The position numbers were made by a program, and so were the translations under genes. From positions 1-50,361 of the IMG/VR virus record IMGVR_UViG_3300009506_000050: a stretch of DNA of 50,361 nucleotides, one strand, 5' to 3'. This stretch comes from a virus. Numbering within the stretch: the stretch's first letter is position 1; every line of letters starts with the position of its first letter. Positions 30,278 through 38,544 of the stretch are shown here, in pieces. A model generated the notes under the pieces. It did no database searches. It was not told where the DNA came from and was given only the letters and a program-made list of their open reading frames with translations.

Positions 30278-30672
30278 AAAAGCTGGCCTAACCTCTGGAA
30301 GATGGATATATCCACCGGATCGAGCTTCATCAGGGCTGAGGCTGGCACGCTGCCGAGGGCGCCCATGAAGGCGCAATCCTTTTCAAAGCCTCCCTTGGCC
30401 TTGTCACGCTCCTTCATCGCGAATCCGGTAACTCTCTTGTAGATGATGGAAGTGGTCTCTCCCTTAGGATGGACAAGGTTATGCTGGACCTCCCCATTGT
30501 CGAGTATCTCGACATGGCCCGCCCTTATGGCCCTGACAAGGCGGTTAATGACTGTTGCGACCCACTCAGGACCGTTCTCGATAGCGAGATCGTTTTTGTC
30601 AATATCGTATGAGTCCAGGAGTTTCTGCATCTGATCCCGTGCGGCTTCCTCTGACAGCTTGAATTCTGGCAT
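30265..30672 (-). CDS. Tail assembly chaperone (G part)
   Basis: A 135-residue protein whose position between tail tube and tape measure, small size and acidic/helical character identify it as the tail chaperone. Visible segments are EEAARDQMQKLLDSYDIDKND, EWVATVINRLVRAIRAGHVEIL and the Ile/Phe/Gln end before the slip site. A strong AAAGGAG lies upstream. A fraction of ribosomes should continue into the extension at 30098-30277. Confidence 0.75.
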   Translation of the reverse strand: MPEFKLSEEAARDQMQKLLDSYDIDKNDLAIENGPEWVATVINRLVRAIRAGHVEILDNGEVQHNLVHPKGETTSIIYKRVTGFAMKERDKAKGGFEKDCAFMGALGSVPASALMKLDPVDISIFQRLGQLFIVV

Positions 30673-30675
30673 CCT

Positions 30676-30798
30676 TTAAGTCTCCTTTCGATTGTTTGTG
30701 ATAAGCGATGGCCCGATACGGCGGGAATACGGGCGGCCAGGTTCACTAACGAGGGGAAAGGTACCCCCGCCCGCCATTCGCCCCGAGACACTGGCCAT
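30676..30798 (-). CDS. Possible tiny protein between tube and chaperone (40 aa)
   Basis: An ATG at 30798 opens a 40-residue frame ending 3 nt before the chaperone start. It is rich in G, R and S and has no clear ribosome site of its own. The frame fills most of the 148-nt gap after the tube gene, but chance is a fair explanation. Confidence 0.2.
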   Translation of the reverse strand: MASVSGRMAGGGTFPLVSEPGRPYSRRIGPSLITNNRKET

Positions 30799-30820
30799 TA
30801 TCATCGCATATCGTCTTTGT

Positions 30821-31192
30821 TTATGCTGCAAAAAGCTCCCATTCTCCCGAAGACGGGATCATGGTCACTTCGACGCTGTGCTCTTCGCTCTCGTAATTGT
30901 CAAGGCTGATTGTCCCGTCGGATCTCCAAACGGACCCATCGGCCATCTCGTAAGACATGGGAAAGTTGTCAAGCCTGTCCGAGAGCCCTTCGAGAATTTC
31001 GTATTCCGCCGGGGTGCATAGGAGCTTGACTCCCTCCACGTTGGACGCCGCCCGCGTCACCTTGACGCTGTTGCCGCCGCTGTGCGGCACGGCTTCCTTC
31101 TCGAGCTTCGGGGTCCGGGCGAAATTGGCATCCGCGGCTGCCTTGAAGGAAAGTCCGTCAATCAGAACTTTTCTGATACTTCCAGATCTCAT
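30821..31192 (-). CDS. Tail tube protein (Mu gpM-like)
   Basis: A 123-residue protein directly downstream of the sheath gene, as expected for the inner tube. Segments such as KVLIDGLSFKAAADANFARTP, AEYEILEGLSDRLDNFPMSYEMADGSVWRSDGTI fit the tail tube family. GGGAGG precedes the ATG. Together with the sheath it defines the contractile tail. Confidence 0.8.
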   Translation of the reverse strand: MRSGSIRKVLIDGLSFKAAADANFARTPKLEKEAVPHSGGNSVKVTRAASNVEGVKLLCTPAEYEILEGLSDRLDNFPMSYEMADGSVWRSDGTISLDNYESEEHSVEVTMIPSSGEWELFAA

Positions 31193-31206
31193 GTTTTAAA
31201 CCTCCC

Positions 31207-32769
31207 TTACTGTAGTACCGCGAAGCTGGTATCGAATTCTATCATGGCATCCACGATATTGCCGACACCGGAAAGGATTATCTTCGTGGTTATGGTGAAG
31301 CCGTCTCCGCCCGACCTTACCGATACGCTTCCGGCTTCCTTGAGGGCATCGATGGAATACTGGGCATCAGCAATCCAGGCCTTGCCCTCGAATGCCCTGT
31401 AAAGGGCGACAAGATCGTCCTTTACGGAATCCACGTCCCGGGCCTTGGTCCTGTCAACCGTGCTCGTGACTTTCGTAACGTCATTGACTATGGCGATGCC
31501 CTGCCATTTTTCCTGCTCGAAATTCACGCGCATGGTATTCGTAATGTTCTGGAGCTTGCTGATATTGACCATCTCGCGATAGCCATTGCTGTCCACCGAA
31601 ACGCTGTCGGGCCTGTAGAATGTTACGACATTCTGAAGATACACATTCCCGGATTTCACGCGGGTGGGGCTGATTCCTCCCTTTACGGCGGTATCGCGGT
31701 TATCGTAATCGCTGGTCCAGCGGTCGGCCTTCGTGCCCGGCCAGATGCCTTCGAGCATGATATCCACATAATGCTGCGCGGCCCTCTCCTGGTTTATGCG
31801 GGCCATATGGCCTATGGCCAGGGCCGCTATCTCCGAAGGATGGCTTTCGCTGTCGGGGACAACGACAACACCGTTTGCCCTGTCCGTCTTGCGGGCATCC
31901 GCAATAGCCTGAAGGGCGATAAGCCCCGCGCTGCCGGCGGTAACATCGCCCGTGAGGGCCCTGAAAGGCCGCGAGACCGTCTTTGCGTAAAGGCCGGTGG
32001 TGTCATTGCCTGCTCCGACATAAGTGCTTATGACGTTAAGCACAGTGGCGTCAACGCCATATCCATGAACAACATCCGTGAAGTAAGCCTCGTTTGCGTC
32101 ATCCCCGGTCCCGAGGCCATCCAGGGCGGTGGAGATGTCTGGATTCGTCGCCCCGCTGGCCATGTCCGTAATGGCCACTGTCACGCCAGTGGGCAAGGAC
32201 TGGTTGACGTCCAGATTGAAGGCGATGGAAATATTGTTTCCCTCGGGGCCCTTTGACTTTGCGGTCACATCCACCTGCGAGGTCGTGACACCGTTAACCA
32301 CCGCCGTGACGGGGAGCTCCTTGATAGCGTTTATGGCCGCCACGGTATTTGTGGCAAGGTTATCGGCGGTATCGCCATCCGAGACGGCCACTGTCACGAG
32401 AAGCCCCGCTATGTAGAGATAAAGGGTGCCCGCGAGGACTCCGTCGGATCCGGCGAAATCGAAATCCCCGGTAGCCGCCACGGCCCCACCCGCCTCGCTC
32501 TGAGGCTGGACATATACAGGTACGCCCCGGCCCCCCTCGAAAGCCCTTACCGCAAGGCGATGGACCATGAAGCCGAAACCGAACTGGTCTCCGGCGTCTT
32601 CCGCGCTGAGTACCTGGACGGGAACCTCATCGACAACTGCCGTCTTCAGAGGGTCGTATGTCCCGATAATGAGAATCTTTCTCGGCAGGGTCTCGGCGGC
32701 GGGCTGGAACTGTACGTTCTTGACGCCCACGCCGACCGCCGCTGCCCTTGATGTGCTGTCTAGTGGCAT
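31207..32769 (-). CDS. Tail sheath protein (Mu gpL-like)
   Basis: A 520-residue sheath. N-terminal AAAVGVGVKNVQFQPAAETLPRKILIIGTYDP, a variable middle with Ig-like character, and the C-terminal core (GIAIVNDVTKVTSTVDRTKARDVDSVKDDLVALYRAFEGKAWIADAQYSIDALKEAGSV) follow the sheath plan; this last part is the conserved interlocking domain. It surrounds the tube and contracts on infection. GGAGGG precedes the ATG. The next gene upstream is the probable tail terminator. Confidence 0.9.
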   Translation of the reverse strand: MPLDSTSRAAAVGVGVKNVQFQPAAETLPRKILIIGTYDPLKTAVVDEVPVQVLSAEDAGDQFGFGFMVHRLAVRAFEGGRGVPVYVQPQSEAGGAVAATGDFDFAGSDGVLAGTLYLYIAGLLVTVAVSDGDTADNLATNTVAAINAIKELPVTAVVNGVTTSQVDVTAKSKGPEGNNISIAFNLDVNQSLPTGVTVAITDMASGATNPDISTALDGLGTGDDANEAYFTDVVHGYGVDATVLNVISTYVGAGNDTTGLYAKTVSRPFRALTGDVTAGSAGLIALQAIADARKTDRANGVVVVPDSESHPSEIAALAIGHMARINQERAAQHYVDIMLEGIWPGTKADRWTSDYDNRDTAVKGGISPTRVKSGNVYLQNVVTFYRPDSVSVDSNGYREMVNISKLQNITNTMRVNFEQEKWQGIAIVNDVTKVTSTVDRTKARDVDSVKDDLVALYRAFEGKAWIADAQYSIDALKEAGSVSVRSGGDGFTITTKIILSGVGNIVDAMIEFDTSFAVLQ

Positions 32770-32782
32770 TGTGAATCCCTCC

Positions 32783-33442
32783 CTATGGCGTTGTAACCTG
32801 AACGCCGGTTTTTTCTACATCATCGCCAACAAGATCAATGTTGGCATCAAATACCTTATTGCCGAACGCCCGAAGGTCTTCACCTGTTATGGTTTCTTCT
32901 ATACGGCATGTCAGGCGCATTGAAGCCGTTATGACAAGGAATTCCCCATCGGGCTCCGGCGAATCCTTGCGTATCTGGTCTACCCATCGCCCGGCAACCA
33001 GTTTCAGGTTAGGCCTGTCTGCGGGGGGATTCAACCCGAACTGCTCATTTCGGGCATCCATGAGGACTTGATAGACAACATCAATAAGATCGTCCATCTG
33101 GCGGTCCCCTTCCGCTCCCGCCTCCGATAACTGCCTCAGGGCTTTAGCCTTTTCGTTTTCCGTCGCGGTTTCGCTTGTCAGAGTGGACAGGTCCACCATG
33201 GCCGGAGTCGCGACGGCAAGCTCGATCAGGAATGTGGTTTCATGACTCACATCCCCATAAGACTGCCCGTGCGATTTGGAAAATTCGCCCTCAGAATAGT
33301 ATACCGTGACCTGGCGGTTAGCGTTTATCTTCTCGGCTGAATCCCGGTGCTTCTGGTGCCCTATGGTTATGTAGCGGCCAGATTCCGCAGGCACCAGGAC
33401 ATTATTTATAATGGATGTCTTGAGAAGACGGAAGAGCATCAT
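32783..33442 (-). CDS. Probable tail terminator or head-tail connector (219 aa)
   Basis: A 219-residue protein just upstream of the sheath, with RLLKTSIINNVLVPAESGRYITIGHQKHRDSAE, then a helical region of charged residues (about 95-150) and a C-terminal beta segment (LVITASMRLTCRIEE). Its place between connector genes and sheath fits tail terminator or neck proteins of Mu-type phages. It starts in an ATGA overlap with the 137-aa gene. Confidence 0.6.
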   Translation of the reverse strand: MMLFRLLKTSIINNVLVPAESGRYITIGHQKHRDSAEKINANRQVTVYYSEGEFSKSHGQSYGDVSHETTFLIELAVATPAMVDLSTLTSETATENEKAKALRQLSEAGAEGDRQMDDLIDVVYQVLMDARNEQFGLNPPADRPNLKLVAGRWVDQIRKDSPEPDGEFLVITASMRLTCRIEETITGEDLRAFGNKVFDANIDLVGDDVEKTGVQVTTP

Positions 33443-33852
33443 GTCTGCTGCTCCGCCTTTACCGGGTAAAGCCTGATGAATCCGATGGCGCTTATTTCCG
33501 TTGCCCTGTCAGAAGTAAGGGCGAAATTCTTCATCTCCGCCGTCAGACTGGGTTCCGTGGGAAATCGAATCAGCCAGTTCTCGCCGTCCGCCGGGACGCG
33601 CTCGAGGCTGCTGATGCGAAGGACAACCGTTGGAGCCCCAACGACAAGGGGCTGTCCGGTCTCCGGAGAGAAACGGACAGTGTTCCGGTGGACCTGGCCG
33701 TAAAGCGGGATGGGATTCTGAGGGTCGGGACTATTAGCGGATGTCTTGTATTCCTTGCCGTCCGGCCCTGTCAGTTCGACTGGCAGACCCCAGTTTTCAG
33801 GCCGCTCGAGTGTGACGGCCAGATCCCTTTCCATTTGCTCGCGGAGATTCAC
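33439..33852 (-). CDS. Head-tail joining protein (gpFII/Gifsy-2-type)
   Basis: Begins with LREQMERDLAVTLERPENWGLPVELTGPDGKEY and has VRFSPETGQPLVVGAPTVVLRISSLERVPADGENWLIRFP in the middle, the pattern of the small head-tail joining family. The start is GTG 33852 in a GTGA overlap with the preceding gene. It would sit between portal/connector and tail. Confidence 0.7.
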   Translation of the reverse strand: MNLREQMERDLAVTLERPENWGLPVELTGPDGKEYKTSANSPDPQNPIPLYGQVHRNTVRFSPETGQPLVVGAPTVVLRISSLERVPADGENWLIRFPTEPSLTAEMKNFALTSDRATEISAIGFIRLYPVKAEQQT

Positions 33853-34097
33853 TTTCCGGAACTGTCCTTGTCATCCTTGCCAGAAGGCGAAGGCTTTGCA
33901 TTGGGCTCGGGAGGGGACGGCTTTTCTTCCGCCCCCTCCACCTCTTTGGCTTTGAGCTTATGGCCTCCGATAATGACGGTTTTGCCGCCCTCCAGGGCCT
34001 TCATGACGCGATCCCTGTCGGCCTTGTTTTTGGGTCCGGGATAAAGGCGCTCAACAGTCGTCCTGACATTATCGGGGACTACATAGACGGCCCCCAT
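33849..34097 (-). CDS. Small protein with charged C-terminal tail (82 aa)
   Basis: The first 45 residues form a compact part (VYVVPDNVRTTVERLYPG, MKALEGGKTVIIGGHKLKAKE); the rest is proline-, serine- and lysine-rich and probably disordered. It overlaps the coiled-coil gene by TAATG and the next gene by GTGA. Its location among connector genes suggests a structural or assembly role, not identified. Confidence 0.5.
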   Translation of the reverse strand: MGAVYVVPDNVRTTVERLYPGPKNKADRDRVMKALEGGKTVIIGGHKLKAKEVEGAEEKPSPPEPNAKPSPSGKDDKDSSGK

Positions 34098-34555
34098 TAC
34101 TGCCCACCCCCGGGCTTCGTGAGCTCTTCGACCTGCGCCTCAAGCTCCTTTATCCGGGCTTCCCGTATCTCGATGATATCGTCAAGACTCTTGATCTCGG
34201 CCTCGAGTTCGCCTACACGCTCCACGGCCTCTTCGCCGGCCTTTTTAAGCCCGTCGATCTCGGCCTGTTTCTTGGGGCATTCCTTGCAGGATGCCTTGCC
34301 CTTGCTGGACTTTAAAGAGGTGCGAAGGCTGGCGATCTCGGCCTCGAGCTCTTTGATACGAGCCTTGTCCTTGTTTCCGGAAGACGCCGCCGTCACCTTG
34401 ATGGGTGCATTCCCGATTAGGCCTTCCGCCTCCCATTTCTCGCGTGTCTTTTTGGGGACACGCTCGATGGGTATCTCATCGCCGGTTTTGAATTTGTCTC
34501 CGCCGATGAGACAAACGCCCTTGCCTAGCCAGAAAGTCGCTTCATGCGTTGACAT
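34097..34555 (-). CDS. Coiled-coil protein downstream of the capsid gene (152 aa)
   Basis: The first 50 residues (STHEATFWLGKGVCLIGGDKFKTGDEIPIERVPKKTREKWEAEGLI) form a small domain with a short basic strand pattern; the remaining 100 are two long heptad coiled coils separated by CKECPKK. ATG 34555 has GGGAGGA upstream; an in-frame TTG at 34561 is less likely. The pair of cysteines could hold a metal or a disulfide. It may be a capsid-tail junction or assembly protein; unproven. Confidence 0.5.
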   Translation of the reverse strand: MSTHEATFWLGKGVCLIGGDKFKTGDEIPIERVPKKTREKWEAEGLIGNAPIKVTAASSGNKDKARIKELEAEIASLRTSLKSSKGKASCKECPKKQAEIDGLKKAGEEAVERVGELEAEIKSLDDIIEIREARIKELEAQVEELTKPGGGQ

Positions 34556-34572
34556 TATCAAGTCCTCCCTTT

Positions 34573-35799
34573 CTAGGTATGCAGACCCTGCAGCACGACA
34601 AATGCGTCGGTCTGCGTGGTCGGGAATATCGGGGCGCTCTGCGTCCTGAGGACAACAGATTTCTTGTCCGGCGACCTGTAGGCATCAGAGTAGAACATCC
34701 TGGCGTCCACCACGGCGGTGTTCTGGACCTTCGGCGGCATGGGCTGTGCGGTCATGCTGAAGCCGAACAGATCCTGGTAAAGCGCGATCTCGTCAGCCGT
34801 GACAGGAAGCCTATCGGGCGGCCCGAAATAGCGGTCACACCGCGCCTTGGGATGGAAAATAAGGGCCTTGTCCGTGGGCATCCAGGGCGTCTCCACATCA
34901 GAACCGGGAGTCGTGAAATCGTCCGTGAAGGTTATGTCATAAGTGAATATCCATACCTTGCGGCCCTTCGGGGTCTCAAGATATCCCCTCGCCTGGAAGC
35001 CGTTGTCCCTGTACTTCCTGAAATCGGTCGGAAGCTCAGTGATTGTGCCTCCGAGGGCGACAAACTGGAATCGCCTGTTATCGGCATCCGACTGTATGGC
35101 ACTATCGGCCTTGAAGTCAGCAAAGGCGTCCGTGCCCATGAGGATACCATAATCCCCATAAAGGTATGCCTGCTGCTGGATAACGTCAATGCCGGAATCG
35201 ATATCAGCGGCAATTGTCTGACTGCCCGAGTTCCAGGCGTTGGCCACGGTTATGAAGTTGCCGGCATCGCGATAGAAGTCGTATATCAGATCGCTATTGG
35301 TGGTCCCGAGAATGGCCGGATGCTGGCCGGTCAGCAAGGCCTCGCGGCAAAGATACTCCATGAGGCCGATATGCTGATTCATATGCTCGAAGTGTATCTT
35401 CATGGCCTTCATGGCCATCCTGTCTTCACGGGAAGATCTCTGATAAGGATTCTCGCCCGCCACTCTCTCCAGGAGTTCGTCGGAGTTGATGGACCCCGGG
35501 GTTTCTATCAGGGGCCATTTTCTCGCTATGTTCGTATATTTCCCCTCGACCTGAGTTTTCAGGCGGGAAACATCATCACTAGAGGTGCCCCTGTTGACGA
35601 GCCTCGCGAGTCTGCGCCCATTGCGCCTTACAATGTCTATCTCCACCGTCTTGGAATCCGTGCTGAAGACGGTTATGCCTCCTGTCTCGGGCCTTCCGAA
35701 AAACGCGCCCTGGAAGGCGGTCGGTACGACGATGGCCTGTGTCTCGTCGAATTTCTCGACCATCATCCTTGTATACTGGTCAACGGCTACTAGTGCCAT
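34573..35799 (-). CDS. Major capsid protein (E-type, HK97 fold)
   Basis: A 408-residue protein located after decoration protein and scaffold, with the lambda gpE-like layout: LVAVDQYTRMMVEKFDETQAIVVPTAFQGAFFGR, VFSTDSKTVEIDIVRRNGRRLARLVNRGT, a helical middle, and the C-terminal GGTITELPTDFRKYRDNG, WIFTYDITFTDD, FHPKARCDRYFG. GGGAGG precedes the ATG. A long antisense frame across it is considered a shadow. Confidence 0.85.
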   Translation of the reverse strand: MALVAVDQYTRMMVEKFDETQAIVVPTAFQGAFFGRPETGGITVFSTDSKTVEIDIVRRNGRRLARLVNRGTSSDDVSRLKTQVEGKYTNIARKWPLIETPGSINSDELLERVAGENPYQRSSREDRMAMKAMKIHFEHMNQHIGLMEYLCREALLTGQHPAILGTTNSDLIYDFYRDAGNFITVANAWNSGSQTIAADIDSGIDVIQQQAYLYGDYGILMGTDAFADFKADSAIQSDADNRRFQFVALGGTITELPTDFRKYRDNGFQARGYLETPKGRKVWIFTYDITFTDDFTTPGSDVETPWMPTDKALIFHPKARCDRYFGPPDRLPVTADEIALYQDLFGFSMTAQPMPPKVQNTAVVDARMFYSDAYRSPDKKSVVLRTQSAPIFPTTQTDAFVVLQGLHT

Positions 35800-35813
35800 G
35801 TTATGAGCCTCCC

Positions 35814-36560
35814 TTAAGCGTTCTCAGCCTGCGAAGCAGTCTGGGTTCCGGTGGGGATAAGCCCCAGATCATGCAGGGTATCCCGTATGGTTTTGCCGGT
35901 CGAAAGAACCGTATCGAAATCAGAGGTGCCATCGTCAAAGACAAGCTTGTCCTCGTCGAATTTCGCCCCGGTGAAGAGCATGGGGCAATCCACGATGTCG
36001 CCTGCCACGAGGTCGGCGGCGGCGATGTCCTCGCCCATATAGATAGTGAGCGGGATTTCCGAGCCGTCCACGCCCGCGGCATCGAAAGGCACATTCTTGC
36101 CATTGGCGGTCACGGCCAAGGTAAAGAGATCGCCGACAATGAAGTCTGTCGCCCCGTCGGTTATGGTAAAGGCCAGCCCGGCGACAATGAAATCGGTTGC
36201 CCCACCGGCCCCCGGATTCATGGTAAGGCGCGGGGCGACAATGTTTCCGTTGGGGTCCGTGAGCTTGAAAACACCGCCATTGACCACGGCCTCGATGAGC
36301 TCCAGTTCCCATGTCCCGACTATGGGAGTCCCGCCGGCGGCGGCGGCCACGGCTGAGACCGTGCCATCTCCGGTGTTGCCGACATCAGCCGTCATGTCTG
36401 TGGGTATCGTGACTGGCTTCTTCGCCATGAGGGTATACTGTAAAAGCACTGTGGCCCTTGCGGCGTCCTGCTCGATAATGCCGTCATCCTCGCGGTAAGC
36501 GGGCTGCGTAAACAGTACGAAAGGCGTTGTGTCGTTATCCTGTCTTGCCTGTACGCCCAT
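35814..36560 (-). CDS. Head decoration protein (gpD-like)
   Basis: A 248-residue protein directly upstream of the capsid gene. The ends match gpD-type decoration proteins (N: TTPFVLFTQPAYREDDGIIEQ; C: IPLTIYMGEDIAAADLVAGDIVDCPMLFTGAKFDEDKL, SFDTVLS-type end). The middle 110 residues (GTWELELIEAVVNGGVFKLTDPNGNIVAPR, TDFIVAGLAFTITDG, TDFIVGDLFTLAV) are an inserted Ig-like surface unit, seen also in other phage decoration proteins. It would bind capsid trimers and expose the insert. Confidence 0.8.
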   Translation of the reverse strand: MGVQARQDNDTTPFVLFTQPAYREDDGIIEQDAARATVLLQYTLMAKKPVTIPTDMTADVGNTGDGTVSAVAAAAGGTPIVGTWELELIEAVVNGGVFKLTDPNGNIVAPRLTMNPGAGGATDFIVAGLAFTITDGATDFIVGDLFTLAVTANGKNVPFDAAGVDGSEIPLTIYMGEDIAAADLVAGDIVDCPMLFTGAKFDEDKLVFDDGTSDFDTVLSTGKTIRDTLHDLGLIPTGTQTASQAENA

Positions 36561-36562
36561 GA

Positions 36563-36946
36563 TTATACCCCCTCTCCAAGCCTTGCTTTGCGGGCCTCAA
36601 ACTCGGCCTGCTCTTTTGCGGCATCCCCGTCTTCGCCGCCGCCGGGGGTCTCGTCAGGCTGTTCGCTAGCTGCCGCGGCAGACTTGGCCTGCTCTTTCTG
36701 CATGTCGGCCATGGCGACAACGGCCTCGAATGCCTCGAAGCTCTTCTCGCCCTTGATGGCAAGAATGCCCATCTGCTTTACCGAAGGCGTGTACTCGTCA
36801 GAAGACATTATGGGAGTCACCTTTTCCACGATAGCCATAATGTCTTCCCTTCCTTTCTTCTCCCCTTCCTTCCGGGCCTCAACCAATGCGGTTTCATGCT
36901 CGGCCCTCGCAGTCGGGTTTCCGGCAAGTAGTTCTGCCAAAGACAT
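36563..36946 (-). CDS. Scaffold-like protein (127 aa)
   Basis: An acidic helical protein starting LAELLAGNPTARAEHETALVEARKEGEKKGREDIMAIVEKV, similar to scaffold segments that in many phages form the C-terminus of the prohead protease. Here it is a separate gene. ATG 36946 has GGAGG 9 nt upstream and is preferred over ATG 36970. It lies between protease and decoration genes as expected for prohead assembly. Confidence 0.6.
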   Translation of the reverse strand: MSLAELLAGNPTARAEHETALVEARKEGEKKGREDIMAIVEKVTPIMSSDEYTPSVKQMGILAIKGEKSFEAFEAVVAMADMQKEQAKSAAAASEQPDETPGGGEDGDAAKEQAEFEARKARLGEGV

Positions 36947-37000
36947 ATTTGTGTCCTCCTGTGGGTTCATTCCCGCACCTGCGGGGTTTTCTATGTGGTT

Positions 37001-38008
37001 TCATGTCCCGCCGCCGACAACGGCGGCGGCTTTCTTGCCTGAGGCGGGCTCGAATGTCTTGCCATTATTGCGCTTGCAGTGCTGCCTGGCCTGATCCGCT
37101 GTCCATTCCGTCTTCGGATACCTGAAGGCCTGCGTGGTAGTGGTGGTCTTTCCTTTAAGCCGCCCGATAATGATATTGAGCGTCTTGCCGTCGGCCTTGC
37201 GGCTTATGCGCCTGAAACTGTTTTTCTGAAACTCTCCGGGCTCCCTTACGCGGCAGGCATGCTCATTGGGATAGGGGGCCTCGGGATTCGTGGTCTCTGC
37301 GGCTTCATACTCTTCGATGGTGTACGCATTAGGATTGCTCCAGTGTTCTGCTTTGGAGGTATCCCCGAGAAGAAGAGACATGCTATCAAGATAAGCGACT
37401 GCCCTTTCGAGATCGCTGTTAGCCACATCGCTTTCGCGCATGCGGGCGAAGCAGGAATCTATCATGCCTCGTGCCTTGATGATTGCGCTTTCCCTGTCCT
37501 CTCCATCATCTTCCTTGTCAGGCGCCTCTATCAATTCATCAATGAATCCCTCATGAAGCATTTCATCGCCGAAAAGGAAAGTCTCGTCATCCATGAGAGA
37601 CTTTACCTCTTCCATTGTCTTTCCGGTCTTTTTTGAATAGGCCTTTGCCAGAATGTTCGAAAGACTTTCGAGGATGCCGGCGACTTTCCGCATATCGTTA
37701 TGGTTGCCGATAGCGAGCGCGAGCGCATTATGTATCATGAATGTCGCATTGTCATAAGCCGAAACCTTGTCGGCGGCCAGTACGATATAAGACATCATTG
37801 AAGCGGCAAGGCCGGTGATGCGGGCTTCGGTTCTGCCCGGATATTCGCGGATAGCATTGTAAATCTCTATGCCTTCATAAACAATACCGCCGGGTGAATT
37901 GACATGGAATTCGACATCCCCTCCCTTTGCTTCCTTCAGGGCCGCCCGTATGTCTTTCGCCCGGATTTCCCATCCGACCGGTCCGCTTAAGACGATTATC
38001 TTAGGCAT
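37001..38008 (-). CDS. ClpP/S14-like prohead protease with extra C-terminal domain
   Basis: The N-terminal 185 residues follow the ClpP fold: VNSPGGIVYEG, GLAASMMS with catalytic S70, and MIHNALALAIG with H93. The C-terminal part (from about 225: YPNEHACRVREPGEFQKNSFRR, LKGKTTTTTQAFRYPKTEWTADQARQHC) resembles a domain seen on other phage head-maturation proteins. ATG 38008 is chosen; a GTG at 38011 lies just before. A promoter-like TTGACA element is upstream (38052-38081), so this is probably the first gene of the head sub-operon. Confidence 0.85.
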   Translation of the reverse strand: MPKIIVLSGPVGWEIRAKDIRAALKEAKGGDVEFHVNSPGGIVYEGIEIYNAIREYPGRTEARITGLAASMMSYIVLAADKVSAYDNATFMIHNALALAIGNHNDMRKVAGILESLSNILAKAYSKKTGKTMEEVKSLMDDETFLFGDEMLHEGFIDELIEAPDKEDDGEDRESAIIKARGMIDSCFARMRESDVANSDLERAVAYLDSMSLLLGDTSKAEHWSNPNAYTIEEYEAAETTNPEAPYPNEHACRVREPGEFQKNSFRRISRKADGKTLNIIIGRLKGKTTTTTQAFRYPKTEWTADQARQHCKRNNGKTFEPASGKKAAAVVGGGT

Positions 38009-38051
38009 CACTATACCCCCTTATCCCATGCTGTATTGTTCATATTTCATA

Positions 38052-38081
38052 TATATTGCAATATTCCCGATGCTTTGTCAA
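38052..38081 (-). promoter_or_regulatory. Internal promoter before the protease gene
   Basis: On the minus strand TTGACA (38081-38076), 15 nt, TGC, then AATATA (38057-38052): the same -35 box and TG spacing as the other promoters, with a poor -10. It lies in an AT-rich 80-nt gap between the 108-aa gene and the protease, the only clear gap in the late operon. Confidence 0.45.
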
Positions 38082-38091
38082 GCCCTCAATT

Positions 38092-38418
38092 CTATTTCGA
38101 CAAGACCTGTATTTGTGTCCCTCGGGCCGGCTTGAAGGTGTCGATATTTCCTCCGCCGTCTTCCCTTTCTATCCAGTAGAAACCATCAAATGGATCCGCC
38201 GGCATTGTCAGGACGAACTCGAATCTGCCGTTTGCTTCATCCGTGATAGTGGCTTCCACGGGATCAATAGTATAAGAGGCATCCCCAGGTTCGTCCTTTG
38301 CATAGAATCTGAATATTAGGCCGGTTATGTCTTTCGGGGTTATCCCATCTGCCTCTCTTAATTGACATTTAAGGGTTTTCTTGTCATTGATATTGAATTC
38401 AAGTTTCGGCAAAGCCAT
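38092..38418 (-). CDS. Putative virion or baseplate-upper-like protein (108 aa)
   Basis: A beta-rich 108-residue protein (LKCQLREADGITPKDITGLIFRFYAKDEPGD, GRFEFVLTMPADPFDGFYWIEREDGGGNI) resembling N-terminal domains of phage upper baseplate proteins. TAA of the tiny gene before is followed directly by its ATG. It ends the stretch of small proteins between portal and protease. Structural role inferred from position. Confidence 0.5.
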   Translation of the reverse strand: MALPKLEFNINDKKTLKCQLREADGITPKDITGLIFRFYAKDEPGDASYTIDPVEATITDEANGRFEFVLTMPADPFDGFYWIEREDGGGNIDTFKPARGTQIQVLSK

Positions 38419-38544
38419 TTATTCGCACCCCTCTATTATGATTATGTCTTCGTCTTCGACAATGATCTCTTCGGAGGTTTCGAAAGTAGCAAGAACCCTG
38501 TCATCCGTGTAAATTGTTCCGAACCCGTTTGTCATGCCTATCAT
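38419..38544 (-). CDS. Tiny acidic protein (41 aa)
   Basis: ATG 38544 lies in an ATGA overlap with the 141-aa gene, and its TAA directly abuts the next ATG, so it exactly fills the gap between its neighbours. The C-terminal half is a run of acidic and Ile residues (EEIIVEDEDIIIIEGCE). The precise tiling supports it as a real gene. No function known. Confidence 0.5.
   Translation of the reverse strand: MIGMTNGFGTIYTDDRVLATFETSEEIIVEDEDIIIIEGCE

Noticed and set aside
30525-30791. Minus-strand frame overlapping the chaperone in another frame
   Set aside because: The chaperone frame has AAAGGAG and fits its position; this frame shows only R/S/T-rich shadow sequence.
34549-35793. Long plus-strand frame of 414 codons antisense to the capsid gene
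   Set aside because: It mirrors the capsid gene almost end to end, has no recognisable protein and no ribosome site; codon bias of the capsid gene keeps the opposite frame open.
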